Positions 22,311 through 34,689 of a DNA stretch of 64,000 bases are shown in pieces (position 1 is the first letter of the stretch; every line of letters starts with the position of its first letter). The DNA lies in contig NC_044582.1 of assembly GCF_901933205.1 (NCBI RefSeq), forward strand, positions 15,915,820 through 15,979,819, written 5' to 3'. This DNA is from Camarhynchus parvulus. Taxonomy: Eukaryota; Chordata; Aves; Passeriformes; Thraupidae. The notes under the pieces were generated by a model. It had not been told where the DNA came from and ran no database searches. It was given only the letters and a program-made list of their open reading frames with translations. The position numbers and the translations under genes are program-made.

Positions 22311-25300
22311 TTCCTGGGAACTCCGTGTACCCTGCTTCCAGAAAGTGCTCAGATAGGACATGCTATGGAGAGAGAGAGGAAATAAGCCTGGCTTCTGCAC
22401 TTGGCTCACTCTTCCTCCTCACACTGAGAATAGTTACCCTACAGATCGCTGGTCCTGTTGGATTCCCTTTCATGGAAATATTTTCCATTCCTGCTGGTTC
22501 AGTGGCTGATGTTCAATTTTTTTTTTCCCCCAAACAGTTTCTCTTCATTGACAGCATAAAACAAACATTTGGGCCTGCTGTAAATAGAGAACATACCAGA
22601 CCAGTGGCAGGTAGCTTGTGGTGTTTAAGTGGGTTGCCAACTGAAGTTTGTAAATCTGCAAAATCGTATCATTATATTTAACAGACAAATGTGTATAATA
22701 TAAAATCAGTGAAAAGATAACATAATAAGTGCTTTGGCTATTATCTGGGGGCCTAATTAGACTGGTGGAATCACTGTAGTCAGTGAAATTAGAGTTATAC
22801 AACTGAGGGGAAGGGAAATCCAGCCCTTTAGTGGAATGAACATTAATGGAGCCCCGTTGACATTTGCTGTCCCAGGTATTCAGCAGCTGTTCCTTTCCTT
22901 TGTAGAAAACAGGACTTTGCTCTTCCCAGACCATATTTTCTTGAATTTAACCCTCTGGCAGAGGAAGCTGTAGAGACACAGGGGCTAATAAGAGGGGCTA
23001 ATACCTGCCTGAAGCCCAGAATATTTCAACACGCATCTTCCCATCTTTGTTGCTGCTCCTCTCTGGTCTCCAAAGGTGATACCTTGCAGCAGAATGGGGC
23101 TGCTAAACCCTGTGTTCTGCTTACAAGAACAGGTGCTGGGAGGCCACAAACTTTCAAGAAAGCAAGGGTTGTGCTCCCTTCTTTGTTCCAGCTCAGGCAC
23201 TGAGAGATGCTGCCCTGGCAAGCAGAGGTTCTGGGGCAATATTGCTGCCTGGGATTCCAGGTGCCAATAGCCAAACCATGTGCAAGGTGTGGGGGGATGT
23301 GTGGACTGGGAGTGCTGGTGTGAAGGACAGCAATGGAAAGGGCTGGAGGGTGTAGAGGGAGCAGAGAGGAGCATGGATTTCATTGGGATATGTTGGACTG
23401 GTGAATTACTTGGGGATGTGAATCATTCAGCCTGAGCAAATGGTTTCCCTGATGAAGGAAATAATTCTCAAGGAAGATCTTTTGATTGAATTTTGCTGTC
23501 ACTCTCAGGTGCAGATGAGATGCCTGTGCTTGCAAGGCACAGGGCACTTCTGGCAGGGTGAATTTGTTTTGGTGGAAGAACATTCTGGCAGCTGGCAGTA
23601 GGATTGGGGCATTTCTTCCTCTGGGAGCAGGAATTCAAGCAAGCTGGAGCACCTGGAGGGTGAGACAGGAGATCTACCTGGCTGCAGGCTGATTGATTGT
23701 GCTTCTGTTTCCCCCAACACCCAGTGCTTGGCCAGCCTTCCTCATTACTCCTCTCCTCAGTGCTCTCCTAACCTGTAGCTAAATCACCCTTGGCAAGTTT
23801 TCCTTCCCTTGCAAAGGCGGCAACTCCCCTGTCAAGTTCTTGAGCATTTGTTTGCGCAATGAAATCTGTGATGCTCTAAATCTCAATGTGCATCAGCTGG
23901 CATGCTCTGACATTTGGAGAGCCTCACATTCATTGTGTGCCAGGCACACAACAAGAGGCCTCAGCACAGATGTAGCTGGACCCCAGGTTCATCTTGGAAG
24001 GTAGGGAGGGATGTGCTGTGGGTCAGCAAGTGACCTGGAGGCTTTTGGTGGGGGAGGGAGGACTGGAAGGGAGCAGTGGATAGCCAGCTGGCTGATCGCG
24101 TCGAAACCAGGACAAACAGTTGAATATCATTTTCTTCTGAATTCCTAAAGTACCAGGACATCTGGCTACCTGAAAATACATCAACAAATAGGTCAGCTAA
24201 GATTGCAAATGCACACCTCACACAACAGTGCCGTGAGGAGAGTGAGGGCGACTCTGCCAAGGGAAGTTTTCCTTTTCACAGTAACATTTTCTTCTAAAAT
24301 CCTCTGCAGGCTTTTTGACTAAGATCACTGGAAAATGTGTTAGTTTGGGAATATTTAATTAAAAAAAAAAAAGAAGATATTCAGGGAAAGTGTATTTCTG
24401 GGGTGGCAGCAGGAGTTCTGCAAACATGGGCAGTGTGGACCGGTCTCTCCCACTCGAGGGTTTTCTGCTCCTCTGCGTCCTGGTGTTCCCCACTTGCAGT
24501 GTACCCGGTCTAACCATCACATGGGGAGGGGCCTTCTCCCCCATTTTCCCGTGTTTTCCCTTACACCATTGCAGCTGTGCTGATTTGGGAGCACTTTGCA
24601 GGATCTGCACAGTCCCAGTGCTGACAAGGGCTGGAAGGTGGGAGGGGATTGGCTTCAGAGACCGTTCCATTGTTTCTTATTTCTGCAGTGTGGACAGTAC
24701 CCTATAGAAACCCCCAGAATTACCCCAAAATTGTGTGTGTTTTATCTCTCCTTAGGCATTTGGAGGATAGGATTTTTCCTCGTGGCAATGAACACTCAAA
24801 ATGACCCCAAATTTCTCTGTGTAAAAATGTAACACTCAGATTATTTTTGTCACTGGTGACCTTTGCAAGCCTCTTTTACCCCAGATTATATTTATACATG
24901 TATTGCAGTTCCTATGCCTGATTAGGGTAATGTGTGGGAGCTGAAGTAAATGATGCCACTGTTTGTCCAGTCTTTTAGAGGTTTTAAAGAAAATATTTTT
25001 AAAGCCTGCAAGGTCCTCATAACTTTTTTCCCCACCATCTCAAGCCATAGAGGAACCAGTTGGTCCCAATAAATAAAATTCTGACGATAAAAGTCAAATA
25101 TGGAATATTAAAATAAATTCATACTGTTGTTTGCACTTTATGGATTCTGGGGCACTGGGTAATGCCTTTTTTTCGGTCTTTCTTTTGCTAAATCAACATT
25201 AGCTAGCAACACACCTAATCTTGACTGAACTATGTTATTTCCTGCCTCCCTGCCTTTCCTGTCTAAATCTCACTCTCTGCTGAAGCAGCTAAATTTGCTG

Positions 25301-25840
25301 CAAATGAGGACTATTTTGGGACATGAGTTTTCTTACAAAACATGGGGAGAGATCTAATGCTGTAAGCAAACAGCGCTCTAATTAATGCAGATCCAGGCTA
25401 TTGAAAGCATTTGTAGGTTATGGTTATCAAAAAAAGAGATCAAGAAATTGATGCTGAACCCACTACTGGCATGTAGGATAAATACTGACCGCAAACATTT
25501 TTGGGAATGGTACCAGAGCAGATGTGAGCTCAGAAATTCTGGACCTGGAACATATGGGTTTTAATAAACAGACTTCTGTTCCAGCTCCTCAGTTGCTTTT
25601 TTTCCCCTTTTTTTTAACTGTTCTTGCTTAATTTTATGTGCCTGTGTATGCTTCCATTATTAATTAATCTACAAGTATTTGGCATTGCTTCATCATCGAG
25701 GTTTTCTTTAATTTGCAAAATGTGCTGTTTTAGTTTGAGCAGGACTTGTGTAGCTAATGTTAGAATGGAAACATTTTTAACCCTCTGTTTCATCGGTTTC
25801 CTATCATCTCCTTTTCCCCTTCGAGGAGGAGTAGCTGCCT
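22311..25840. other. unique non-coding DNA, no gene seen
   Basis: Mixed-composition unique sequence, somewhat GC-richer between 22980 and 24060. Overlapping open frames of up to 132 codons occur on both strands (for example 22985-23383, -), without a recognised domain. An A run at about 24359-24372 follows a short stretch that weakly resembles part of U2 snRNA. I do not call it. A frame starting with ATG at 24426 encodes a leucine-rich, signal-peptide-like start, discussed separately as a weak observation. Confidence 0.55.
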
Positions 25841-25841
25841 T

Positions 25842-25876
25842 TATGTGTGTGCACGTGCACACGTGCGTGTGTGTAT
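25842..25876. repeat. alternating purine-pyrimidine tract with two E-boxes
   Basis: Thirty-five consecutive bases alternate pyrimidine and purine (mostly TG and CA steps with CG steps in the middle). This is the classic composition for Z-DNA formation. The tract contains two CACGTG E-boxes at 25852-25857 and 25860-25865, eight bases apart. This is directly visible. Any regulatory use is inference. Confidence 0.85.
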
Positions 25877-26039
25877 TATTAGCTGCGCTGTCATTTTTAA
25901 TCCTTTTCTTTCAATCATCATTTTTCCTCAGACATGAAATATTTCAGTCTACCACGCTGCACAGGCTGCTCACAGTGAAACACTCATAGCATTTTCAAAA
26001 TCTGAAACAGAGGAATACCATGAGGATAGAACAAAAGAA

Positions 26040-26460
26040 ATTAAAACACTAGATATGCCACAGTTGTCTTATGCAGCTGTTAGAAATTTAATTATTTTAT
26101 CTCACAGAATAATGTGCCCTTCAGAAATCATTTTGGACTAGATGTTTCAAACCAATGATCTGTAGTTAATTATCTTTAATAACTGTTGCACATTATGGTT
26201 AGATCTATGTTTTTGCTAAACCAATTAATAATATCTTCATTAGTATAAAGACAAGGTAGCTGGATCCTTTCATTTTTCACATTGAAAGAGTAGATATTTT
26301 AAACAGTGTAATTTACTTTAGCCATACATTCCCGATGATATGACTAATTAATGAAACTTCAAAGACATATAACTTCCAAAAGCTACTTATTTAAAGTCAT
26401 TGTTGAGCACTTAATGACATTATGTTGGGGCATTGCAGGAACCATCACTGCCTGACTGTT
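26040..26460. other. AT-rich unique block, candidate conserved element
   Basis: A 420-base AT-rich block dense in TAAT/ATTA cores (several between 26085 and 26360), with no repeat family and few open frames. The texture resembles homeodomain-bound conserved non-coding elements. One sequence cannot show conservation, so confidence is low. Confidence 0.25.
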
Positions 26461-29400
26461 GAATTTGCTAAACCTTTTTATGCTACCAAACTGAAGGAAG
26501 CTTGAGTAATATTGAAAAGCAAATTGAGCCAATATTTCTTCATGTTCAAAAAAACCCTGCCACAAAACCTGTTGACTACAAGAGGATCTATCAAAAGTTG
26601 ATGACCTCCTTTCTGCTTACACGTTGCAGCTGCCAGTTTGACTTATTTATGCAAGTCTGCGTGGAAAACTCTGGAAAAAGAGCAAAGAAAATATTCTATC
26701 TTTTAAGAGTTGGGTGGAATTAATCTTGTTCAGAGTCACTAGTTGTCTAAATATTCCTTTTGTATCCGCTTTTTTCCTTTTTTTTTTCATGTCCATGTCT
26801 CATTTTTTCAACTGGTTGATAACTACCACATAATTTTAGTCTGCTACCTGACAAAAAATTAACCCTGAGTACAGTATTAAACACACCAATGATTGCTTTG
26901 GTATTACCAGTGCTCCTGATGGCATAGAGAATAAAGGCATGGATGTTACAGGGCCAAATGGTTTAGGTCTCCTGTTGAGGCATGTGAGCTGATGAAAAGC
27001 TTCTCCTGCAAAATTTCCCTGACCTTGAGGTAAACTGGATGCACAAAAAGATGTATTCTGTTTTTCATCTTATATGTATTTTCATACAGTCTCCAAATAT
27101 CATGCAGCCATCAGGGAAAGATTTCTGAATCTTAAAAGAGCATCATATATACAGCCCTCTAAGAACTGGTGTTTCCCACCATGGAGAGCTGTACACCAGG
27201 AATCAACTGAAAATAAAAAAAAATTTAAAAAAAGGAGAAAAAAATTACATCTAAGAGAATAAAACAGTGCAGTCAACTGTGCACAGGGCTGGAAGGCCAG
27301 GAGAGAAGTGTTAACAGCCAGTTGTGACAGCTACAAAATAATTATCCTAGCAGTGAGCACCTGGTCCTTCAGCTGCCGGGCTTCCCACAGGAGTCATCTT
27401 CAGTCCTGGTGCAGAGAGGGAAGAGGGGGAATACATTTAGCCAGGATTAGACTTAACTGGAGGCAGAGATGGGGTTCATGGTCCATGTCTGTGCCGGGCG
27501 TGTGCTGGCAGAGCTTGGGGCTGCTCATCCTAATTCACACCTGAAGGCTGAGCCTGTTGGGAAGGTAAAAGGTGTGGATTCCCTTAATACAGATCTGGTG
27601 GCACTGTGGGGTTTGGGGGTGGTAGAAATGCATCACTTAAGAGCAAAGAAAGGAAGGAGCTGTACAGTGAGTTATTGGTAATGTTTCAGGGGCTTTGTCC
27701 GTGTGATTTGCTGACTGGCATTTCAAATACAGGTTAACGCCCTGCAATGTGCAGGTTACCCCAGATGATTGATATTTAATGACAATGTTAATACACAATA
27801 AAAGGAAAAAATGCAAGGTGTCTAGAATAAATCTTTTCACGCTGTATTTCTTTTTTCTCTGTGTGCTTACTGAATTAAAAACCTGTGTTTGAGACTCCAC
27901 AGAGGCAAATCTATAGTGGCCTTCTGGAAATGACCAGTTCAAACCAACCTGTGGGAACCTGGCAGGAAAAGCATCCAAAAGATAATTTTCTAATGGCAAT
28001 TTTATTTTGACAACTTGTAACAATGTAACTTGTCACAAACAATGGCATTTTTCTCAGGTGCCAGCACTTCTGTAAAGTTCTATTCCCCCCTTAAGCCATG
28101 CCATCTTAAAAATGCTGTGTATTAGTGCCAGACTGTTTGAAGCTGCTGCTGTTAATGCTCCAGTGAGCTGTAGGAGCCTGTGTGATCCTCAACTCGACAT
28201 TTTGTTGGTCTGAACCTTCTCTATCTTAGGGAGAGAAAAATAAATTTCCACTAAATTATCATTATTCTTTTTTAAGCCTGCATGAATATTTTTCTTCAGT
28301 TACCCTGAAAATACTGAAATAAGATAGTGTGAGGCTGCCTGCAAACTCTAGGTCTATTTGACAAAAAACTTGACTAAAATTACTTTTCCAGAATTGAGTT
28401 GAATGGAATTTTAGACTTAAAAATTTCGTATACATTTTCATCTAGATTTTGCTATAGGTTCTACCATTTTTAAATTAAATAACAGACACGAAACATCATG
28501 TTTATTATTCATTGTGTTTATTCTTCTTAGAAATCTAAAATACTTAGTTTCCTATATTTTTATTAAAGGACATAGTAATTCTGAAATTCTTCAGTATTGG
28601 TCCATGAATATTTTGGGGATATTTTGAGGTGTAAGCAAAATAGGTGGGTTTACAGTAGTCATAAATATTATCTAGCTACAACTTATTCTTAATGTCCTTG
28701 TAAGAAAATAACACCATTGTTCATTTTCATTCCCTGGGGTTTACTCTTTGATGTCCTACATACCTAATCAATCTTTAAACTAATGCCAAGTCTGATTAAA
28801 GATTGTCAGATGAGGCTGGTACTTGTTACTTCATATTTTTGCTGCAAGGAAGGAGTGTCCAGATGAGGAAGTTCAGTGTTTGGATAAGTGAAGCTGTCTT
28901 ATTAGCTAAAATTTTGAGCTGAGTACCTCAGTGCACAAGAAATGCAGAAATGGGTGATGTTTCTGGAATAAGGATCACAGAATTTTCCTTTTTCACCTGT
29001 GCAGGACATCCATGTTGGAATGTTACTGGAGGCATTTTGAAATTACCTCTGCTGTGAGTGTAGCTTGAGCTGTTGTTTGAGTTGTTTCTAGCATACAGCT
29101 GTATTTTATTTCATTTCATTTCAGTGATTTGTTATATATCTTTTGAGAACTTTTACCTCTCTCATTTTGGGCTGACATGGTAACTCAAGCTCTTTTCTCT
29201 TCCTTTTAAAGTCTAAGCAGCCAAAAAAATCCTAACACTCACAGTGTTTCTGTGCCTTGAAAGTAAGTTACCAGGAACTGGGAGAGGCACCGGACAAGTT
29301 AGGTTACAGATGGAAATCATTATTCTGTTTGATGAAAGTTTCAGTAATATTCTCCAACCTTGAGGTGAAGGAGGCTGACTTGTACAGCTCAGTGTCACAG

Positions 29401-31020
29401 CATCTTGTTCCAGTGGGAAAGTAAATGAAACTCTTCAGTTTCCATAGGCTTGGACTTTGCACTGGGGGTTAGTTTGCATGAGATATCGGTATCATGTGCA
29501 AGCCAGAAATGAATTTGAGCAAATCTCAGTTGTATAAGCTGATGTTAGTGAAATTATTGAAAATTTACCACTTGAGAACTTCTGGTAATTAAAGATTGCT
29601 TCTGGAGGTTCCCCTGCTCTTCAGAAATAACCTTGTGAACTGTTTGTCTAAGGGCTATTCACAACCTGCCTTTCTCAGAGTCACTCCTCTCTGCTCTGAA
29701 AGCAGGGGCTGGGTATGGAAAAGAAGCATTTTTTTTTTTGCAGAGCCTCTGTTTGGTTGGTAAGCCCTGAAGGAAGAAACACATAATATAGGGAATTTGA
29801 TCTCTAATTTGGATATCACATTCGTAACACCTTAAAATTATGATAATGTAATTCTGTTACTGGAGGACTAATTGGGAAACCACAAAATCTTGGAATGCAT
29901 AAGCCAGTCCCACATTAATGTTACTTAATGCAAATGCATCGGTTTTGGGGTTGGGAGTATTTTATAATTTAAGTAAGCAGTTTAAATTATGTGGTTATAA
30001 CTTAAACAAAATGTATTGTGCATGGGAGTGATAATTCAGAAGCCTTGTGGCCACTTATCCAAATTCTTATCCCATGAGAATTATGCGTGCTGTAAAAAAT
30101 CTTGAATGAACCAGCAGTGGTTAAGAATATATATCTGAACACTTCCCTAGCTCCCAAGAAAATGAGTGATTGAAAATGTTAAATGTTGCTGCTGCCATAT
30201 TTATGAACAGGAATCAAAGCTCTCGGGGCCATAAAACTTCATTTTCTGGTTTTAGCCCAACTCATTTGGCCAAAAGATACCCCTTAGGAGTGAGCTAGAT
30301 GAGAGAGACTTGAGTCCCATCTGAGGCAAATGTCTTGCAAGGTATTTTCTTTTCAGTAATCAGTATGAAACAGTCGTATAACTTGTGTCTGTTGAACTGA
30401 GAAAAAGGATTTTAGATACTAAAGATCAAATAGAATATTGGGAAAAAAACTCATCTAAAACCAAAACTTGTCAGAGAATGAAAAAAAATCCCAAACCCAG
30501 ACATTTTCTTTTCTTCCTTAGGATGGAAACTATTTCTTAAAAGCAAGTTTATATTCATCTGCCCATTCTGATTATGGCTGGGGCAGGAAAACTAAGTATA
30601 CTGAGAGAGACAATTGCTAAGCTAACCCAAAGCAGAGAAGATTGGAGAGCTGACATGAAAACCTGCTCAGGTTAAGCATGTACAGTGCCCTAGGACAGAG
30701 GATGAGCAAGGAGTGCTGATGGGGAACAAAGCTACTGCATTTTCCCTACTGTTTTTCTTGTTGATGATTTGATGTTTTTTTGATGATAGCAACCGGAAAC
30801 ACTGTTTCCTGAGAAAATTAAGAAAAAAAAAGTCCTCTGCAAACTGCATGGCTGGAAAAAAATCTGGTTCTTGTAGCTGTGAGAATTAGTGTACCACCCT
30901 GCCCTGAGTAAGGATTACATCCATAATTAAACCCAGCTTTCCTCTGCCTTTGTTTTATTTATTATCTGCAGAATAGCTTTGTACGAATGTTATGAAAGAG
31001 CCCTGCATTGGGGAGGTTTT
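26461..31020. other. unique non-coding DNA, no gene seen
   Basis: AT-rich unique sequence. The longest open frame is 128 codons (27637-28023, -), with no recognised domain. A weak antisense MIR-like pattern (CAGATGAGGAA followed by GGATAAGTGA) lies at about 28861-28900 but is too short to call. Short A- and T-runs occur (for example 29730-29740). Confidence 0.55.
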
Positions 31021-31039
31021 TTGTAAATGAGCCATTAGC

Positions 31040-31260
31040 TGGGGTAAACAGGATCTGGACGGAGTTTGAAGCCTCCACAAGGCGGCACTGGCGCATCTCG
31101 CATCCCAGCTCCCTTTCCCTGCTCGATGCTCCCTCGCCAAACGCTCAGAAATTTTACGTGCACGCTTTTTATCAAAAAACTCTTCCGCTTCTAAATTTTC
31201 GTGTTACCTTGCAAAGTGTTGGGTTAACAAAACACGAGTTAACCTTGATAAAAGCCGTCA
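31040..31260. other. compact CpG-retaining block, candidate regulatory element
   Basis: I count thirteen CpG dinucleotides between about 31060 and 31258, far denser than the surrounding sequence, in DNA of only moderate GC content. The block also holds a dyad of GGTTAAC (31222-31228) and GTTAACC (31238-31244) separated by nine bases. A 98-codon frame (31008-31304, +) spans the block but matches no family I recognise. The best reading is an unmethylated or selected non-coding element. A short exon is the alternative. Confidence 0.4.
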
Positions 31261-32012
31261 GTAATTTCTTATACAATGGATATTGTGTGTTCTGGGAGCT
31301 CTAAAGCAGTGATAATGTAAATTGCCTATTTGCAGTGACAAACAATATTCTTTTAGTGCTTCAATATATCAATGACTTGCGAATTTTGTACCCAGTTGCT
31401 GCTTTCCTTATTTTGGTCTCTGTAACATGTTCAGAAAGTTTCAGAAACTGGTTTTATTTCATTTATTTGGGTTAACAAATGGATGCTCCACTTGTGTGCA
31501 TGATTCTTTTCTCCCCCCACTGATCCCAGCTGGTGACTGAGATGAAGCTACTTCTTGTCTTTACAAACTTGACTCCAGCCAGCTGAGATCCAGGCCCTAC
31601 TGCCTTTTCTCTATTAAATACATTCTGAACTCTGTCAATAAACAGCAACATGGGAGAGGAGAGCAGTGGGCACAGAAAAACAAAGTGGTTTTGCTGATGG
31701 CAGTCCCCTTAGCAGGCGCAGAGTTGCTGCTATCAGTAAGGGGATAAGGTTGCCCATTTCATCTACTTATGCAGTAAAAATGTGACTGGAGAAATGAAGT
31801 AATAGCAGCAAATACTTCCTCTGACCCTCTGTCACCCAAGGCAAGCTGAGTGGGGCTCACTGCAAGCCCCACAAGTCTTGTGTCCCTATTCCAAATAAAG
31901 CAGGGCTGTTTTAGTGAGAGATTTTAGTATATCAGGGCTTAAAAGAGACCTTAACAAACTTTAGAACAAGATTCATACAACGCCTTTTTTTCCTGTGCTG
32001 ATACTACTATAT
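31261..32012. other. unique non-coding DNA, no gene seen
   Basis: No exon, RNA gene or repeat family is recognised between the CpG-retaining block and the CR1 end that follows. Confidence 0.6.
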
Positions 32013-32220
32013 GGAATCATTGAACAGTTTGGGTTGGAAGGGACTTTAGAGATAATCTCATTCCACCCCTCTTCCATAGGCAGGGACACCCTCCATTATC
32101 CCAGGTTGCTCCAAGTCCCCTCCAATGCAGCCTTGGACGTTTCCAGGGAAGAGGCTGTCACAGCTTCTCTGGGCAGACTGGACAAGTGTCTTACAATCCT
32201 CACAGTGAAAGTTTCTACTT
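32013..32220 (-). mobile_element. CR1 LINE, 5'-truncated 3' end
   Basis: The plus strand is the reverse complement of an avian CR1 3' end. It shows AATCATTGAACAG, then GTTTGGGTTGGAAGGGAC, then a CCACCCC...GGCAGGGACACC block, CCCAGGTTGCTCCAAG, TTTCCAGGGAAGAGGCTGTC, GCTTCTCTGGGCA, and finally CCTCACAGTGAAAG. About 210 bases of the 3' region remain, and the ORFs for the endonuclease and reverse transcriptase are absent, as in most CR1 copies. Substitutions are moderate, so it is not a very recent insertion. An 83-codon frame (31995-32246) is only a translation of this repeat. Confidence 0.93.
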
Positions 32221-34610
32221 GTCACAATTGTTCTGAAAAAATGTGAACTATAGTTACCATTCTTCGGACAATTGAATATCTTCAAATGTTGTGATTACTG
32301 TATATTAAGCAAAATTTCCTTTTTATTACTTAGCAGCGTGAAAACAGATCACAAGAAAGAAACATATAAAAGCTCTCCCTCCTAAAACCTTGCTGGCTCT
32401 TCTCCCTTGCTCTGTGGTCAAAAGTTAAATAGGATGTTCTGATTATCACCACTCCCAAAACAGATCAGTGGGATTTTTTGTTCAAAATAATTCCTCCTCC
32501 TCTTGCAGCTAGTCTGTGCCAACAAGTTCAAAATACGGGAAGCTTGACCTTAGCTACAGTCCTTGCTGATGTGCCACACATCCTGCACTGCCCAAGGAGC
32601 AGAGAGCTGAGGCAATCTGGTAGACACTTCCAGCTCTGCCCTTTCCACCAGAGCACGGACACACCAGGGGAAGACAAGCCCATGGGGAGTCTGATGTAAA
32701 TTTACTTGAAGCGAACAGGTTCCACAGATTCCACTGCAATATTGGAGCGGGATCCAAATATGTAATAAATTGGCAAGGAAATCGTTCCCACTGTATATGT
32801 GGCAAAAAGGAGTCTTCACCTCCCAAGTGCTAAAGGGGAAAGTCAAAATCTCTTTCGAACTCTGCCACATTCACCAGTGTATAGTGAAAGAAAACATTCC
32901 TCCCTGATCCCGATGCTGGCGATCATCCAGAGCCCTGAGCACTCTGGGAAATTCCACTTTCTGAACCCCGCTGTGCTACCTAATCACACAATGGGCTACA
33001 TATGCCATCCAAGAAAATAAACACAGGTCTGGGAAGCTGTTTGTCCTGCAGGGCTAGGAATGCTCTTCCTAACTTGGCAGGGCAGCATAATCCTCTCTGA
33101 AAGGGGAGAGAGAGCTGCTTGAACTCAAACTGACTAATGAGATTGAAGAAAAGCCCATCAGAAGCTGGCACAGCCCTTCGCCCGCCCTGCCAACACATGC
33201 CAGGTGACACTGCTGGGTACTCTCACTGTGGCTCATGTTTGTGTCATGACAGAAGCTAGGCCATGGATCCAGACCCCAACAAGGGCCCAAATGATTGCTG
33301 AGTGGCAGGTTGTACCTCTGGGCTTGTGGTTTATGGGGAGGCTGCTGCCTTGGCTGGTCCCCTGGGCAAAATCCAACTGAGTTTCATAGGCCATGGGCAG
33401 TTCAGTAGTGACTAAAATTTCCCATGACTGTAGGTGCCTGTTCATGGTCTTGTGATCCATATGGACGCTGGGCTGAGATCCTGGGATCTCAGTGAAGAGA
33501 GGGGATGGAGGATGGAACCCATTGAAGGTTGCCAGTTGATCATCAGCAACTGCAAACTGCACTGGCTTTCCTGAGACCCTTCTAGGGCTCTTTTCCACTT
33601 GGCTCTTGAGATCATAACCAAATTCCTCCGAGAACAGGACTCGCATTGATTATAGTAAAAATTGGATCTGGATTTTGCATCACATTATTATCTCTTCTAG
33701 CAAGATGAACTGAGCGATACAATTTGATTAAAAATTGCAAAGACCTCCCCTTCCACCTCCCTCATGCAGTTTTGGAGCAAATGTGTGTTTTATGGTAACA
33801 GGGAATGAAAGCGTTCCACAAGGGCTTTTTTAATTACAGCATTAATAAAATGCACTATATGTTATTCTCAAAATCTACAGATTTGTTGCTTTAAACACAT
33901 CATATTGCTCTCTGAAACACTTGAAACTCCCAGAAGTTTTTAAAAGTGTGTGTTTAGGTTAAGGTTAAGTTGCCCTTGACAGCATTTTTTAAAAAGATTT
34001 GAATTGTTGAATAACCACCTTTCACCCATCCCTAATTGTAATTTAAATGACAATATGCTCCCAATCAATAGCTCTTTGTCACACTTTGAAGATCAAGGAT
34101 GAGATTTCACCCCATGAGTTTACATGGCAAAAGCTTCTTTTTCATAATGCTAAAAATGTTGCATCCTGCTGTTAAAGAAGTATAAGAATACCTGCTCTCA
34201 AATAATTAGTTTTGAATAAAAGCATTTAAGTCATACTTTATAGCCATTAATTTGAAACAATTCAAAGCCCTTCATTTCTACACTTTGTTCACAGCTAAGT
34301 ATTACAATAGGTATTTTAGCCAATTGGAAAAAAAAATCAGTTACAGAAAGATAATTTAAACAACTTAAGTTGGGTGATATTGTAAGAGGTGGGTTTTGAA
34401 TAACTATAGCTTTATTTTGCATCAATCCATTTCTGTACAGAACCATCTCTGCAAGTGGAAAATTGAAAAGGTTTTAATGGTGATCACTGTGTGTATGTGA
34501 CTTTGCAATGTTTTGTGCTTGTCTAACAAATAGATATGGGGGCATGTGGCTGTTTCTCCAGTTGTACCTATAAAGACAGGCATTTATTATACAGGCTCTG
34601 CTCAAAAAGC
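32221..34610. other. unique non-coding DNA, no gene seen
   Basis: The part from about 32500 to 33650 is GC-richer, and open frames are correspondingly longer (up to 137 codons, 33233-33646 on -), but none resembles a known protein. A near-perfect palindrome lies at 33473-33492. From 33650 onward the sequence becomes AT-rich. Confidence 0.55.
33473..33492. repeat. 20-bp near-perfect palindrome
   Basis: CTGAGATCC (33473-33481) and GGATCTCAG (33484-33492) are exact reverse complements with a 2-base centre. Such a tight dyad could be a dimeric protein-binding site or may be chance. Confidence 0.85.
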
Positions 34611-34685
34611 TATTTTATTTTATTTTATTTTATTTTATTTTATTTTATTTTATTTTATTTTATTTTATTTTATTTTATTTTATTT
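34611..34685. repeat. (TATTT)n pentanucleotide microsatellite, 15 perfect copies
   Basis: Fifteen uninterrupted TATTT units, followed by a short T run. The perfect periodicity suggests that the array is young or actively slipping. It encodes an artefactual Phe-Ile-Leu-Tyr periodic peptide in the plus-strand frame 34546-34776. No interspersed repeat is recognised on its flanks. Confidence 0.98.
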
Positions 34686-34689
34686 TTTT

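Noticed and set aside
22985..23383. 132-codon minus-strand frame rich in Ser, Pro and Cys
   Set aside because: GC-richer patch with other frames open at the same place. No motif recognised.
24308..24372. U2 snRNA-like stretch (CTTTTTGACTAAGATCA) followed by an A run, resembling a retroposed snRNA fragment
   Set aside because: Similarity is strong for only about 19 bases, then fails. No target-site duplication is visible. A covariance search would be needed to revive it.
28850..28905. Antisense MIR-like pattern (CAGATGAGGAA ... GGATAAGTGA)
   Set aside because: Only two short words match and the intervening sequence does not.
33233..33646. 137-codon minus-strand frame
   Set aside because: Lies in a GC-richer patch where stops are rarer. 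No protein family recognised.
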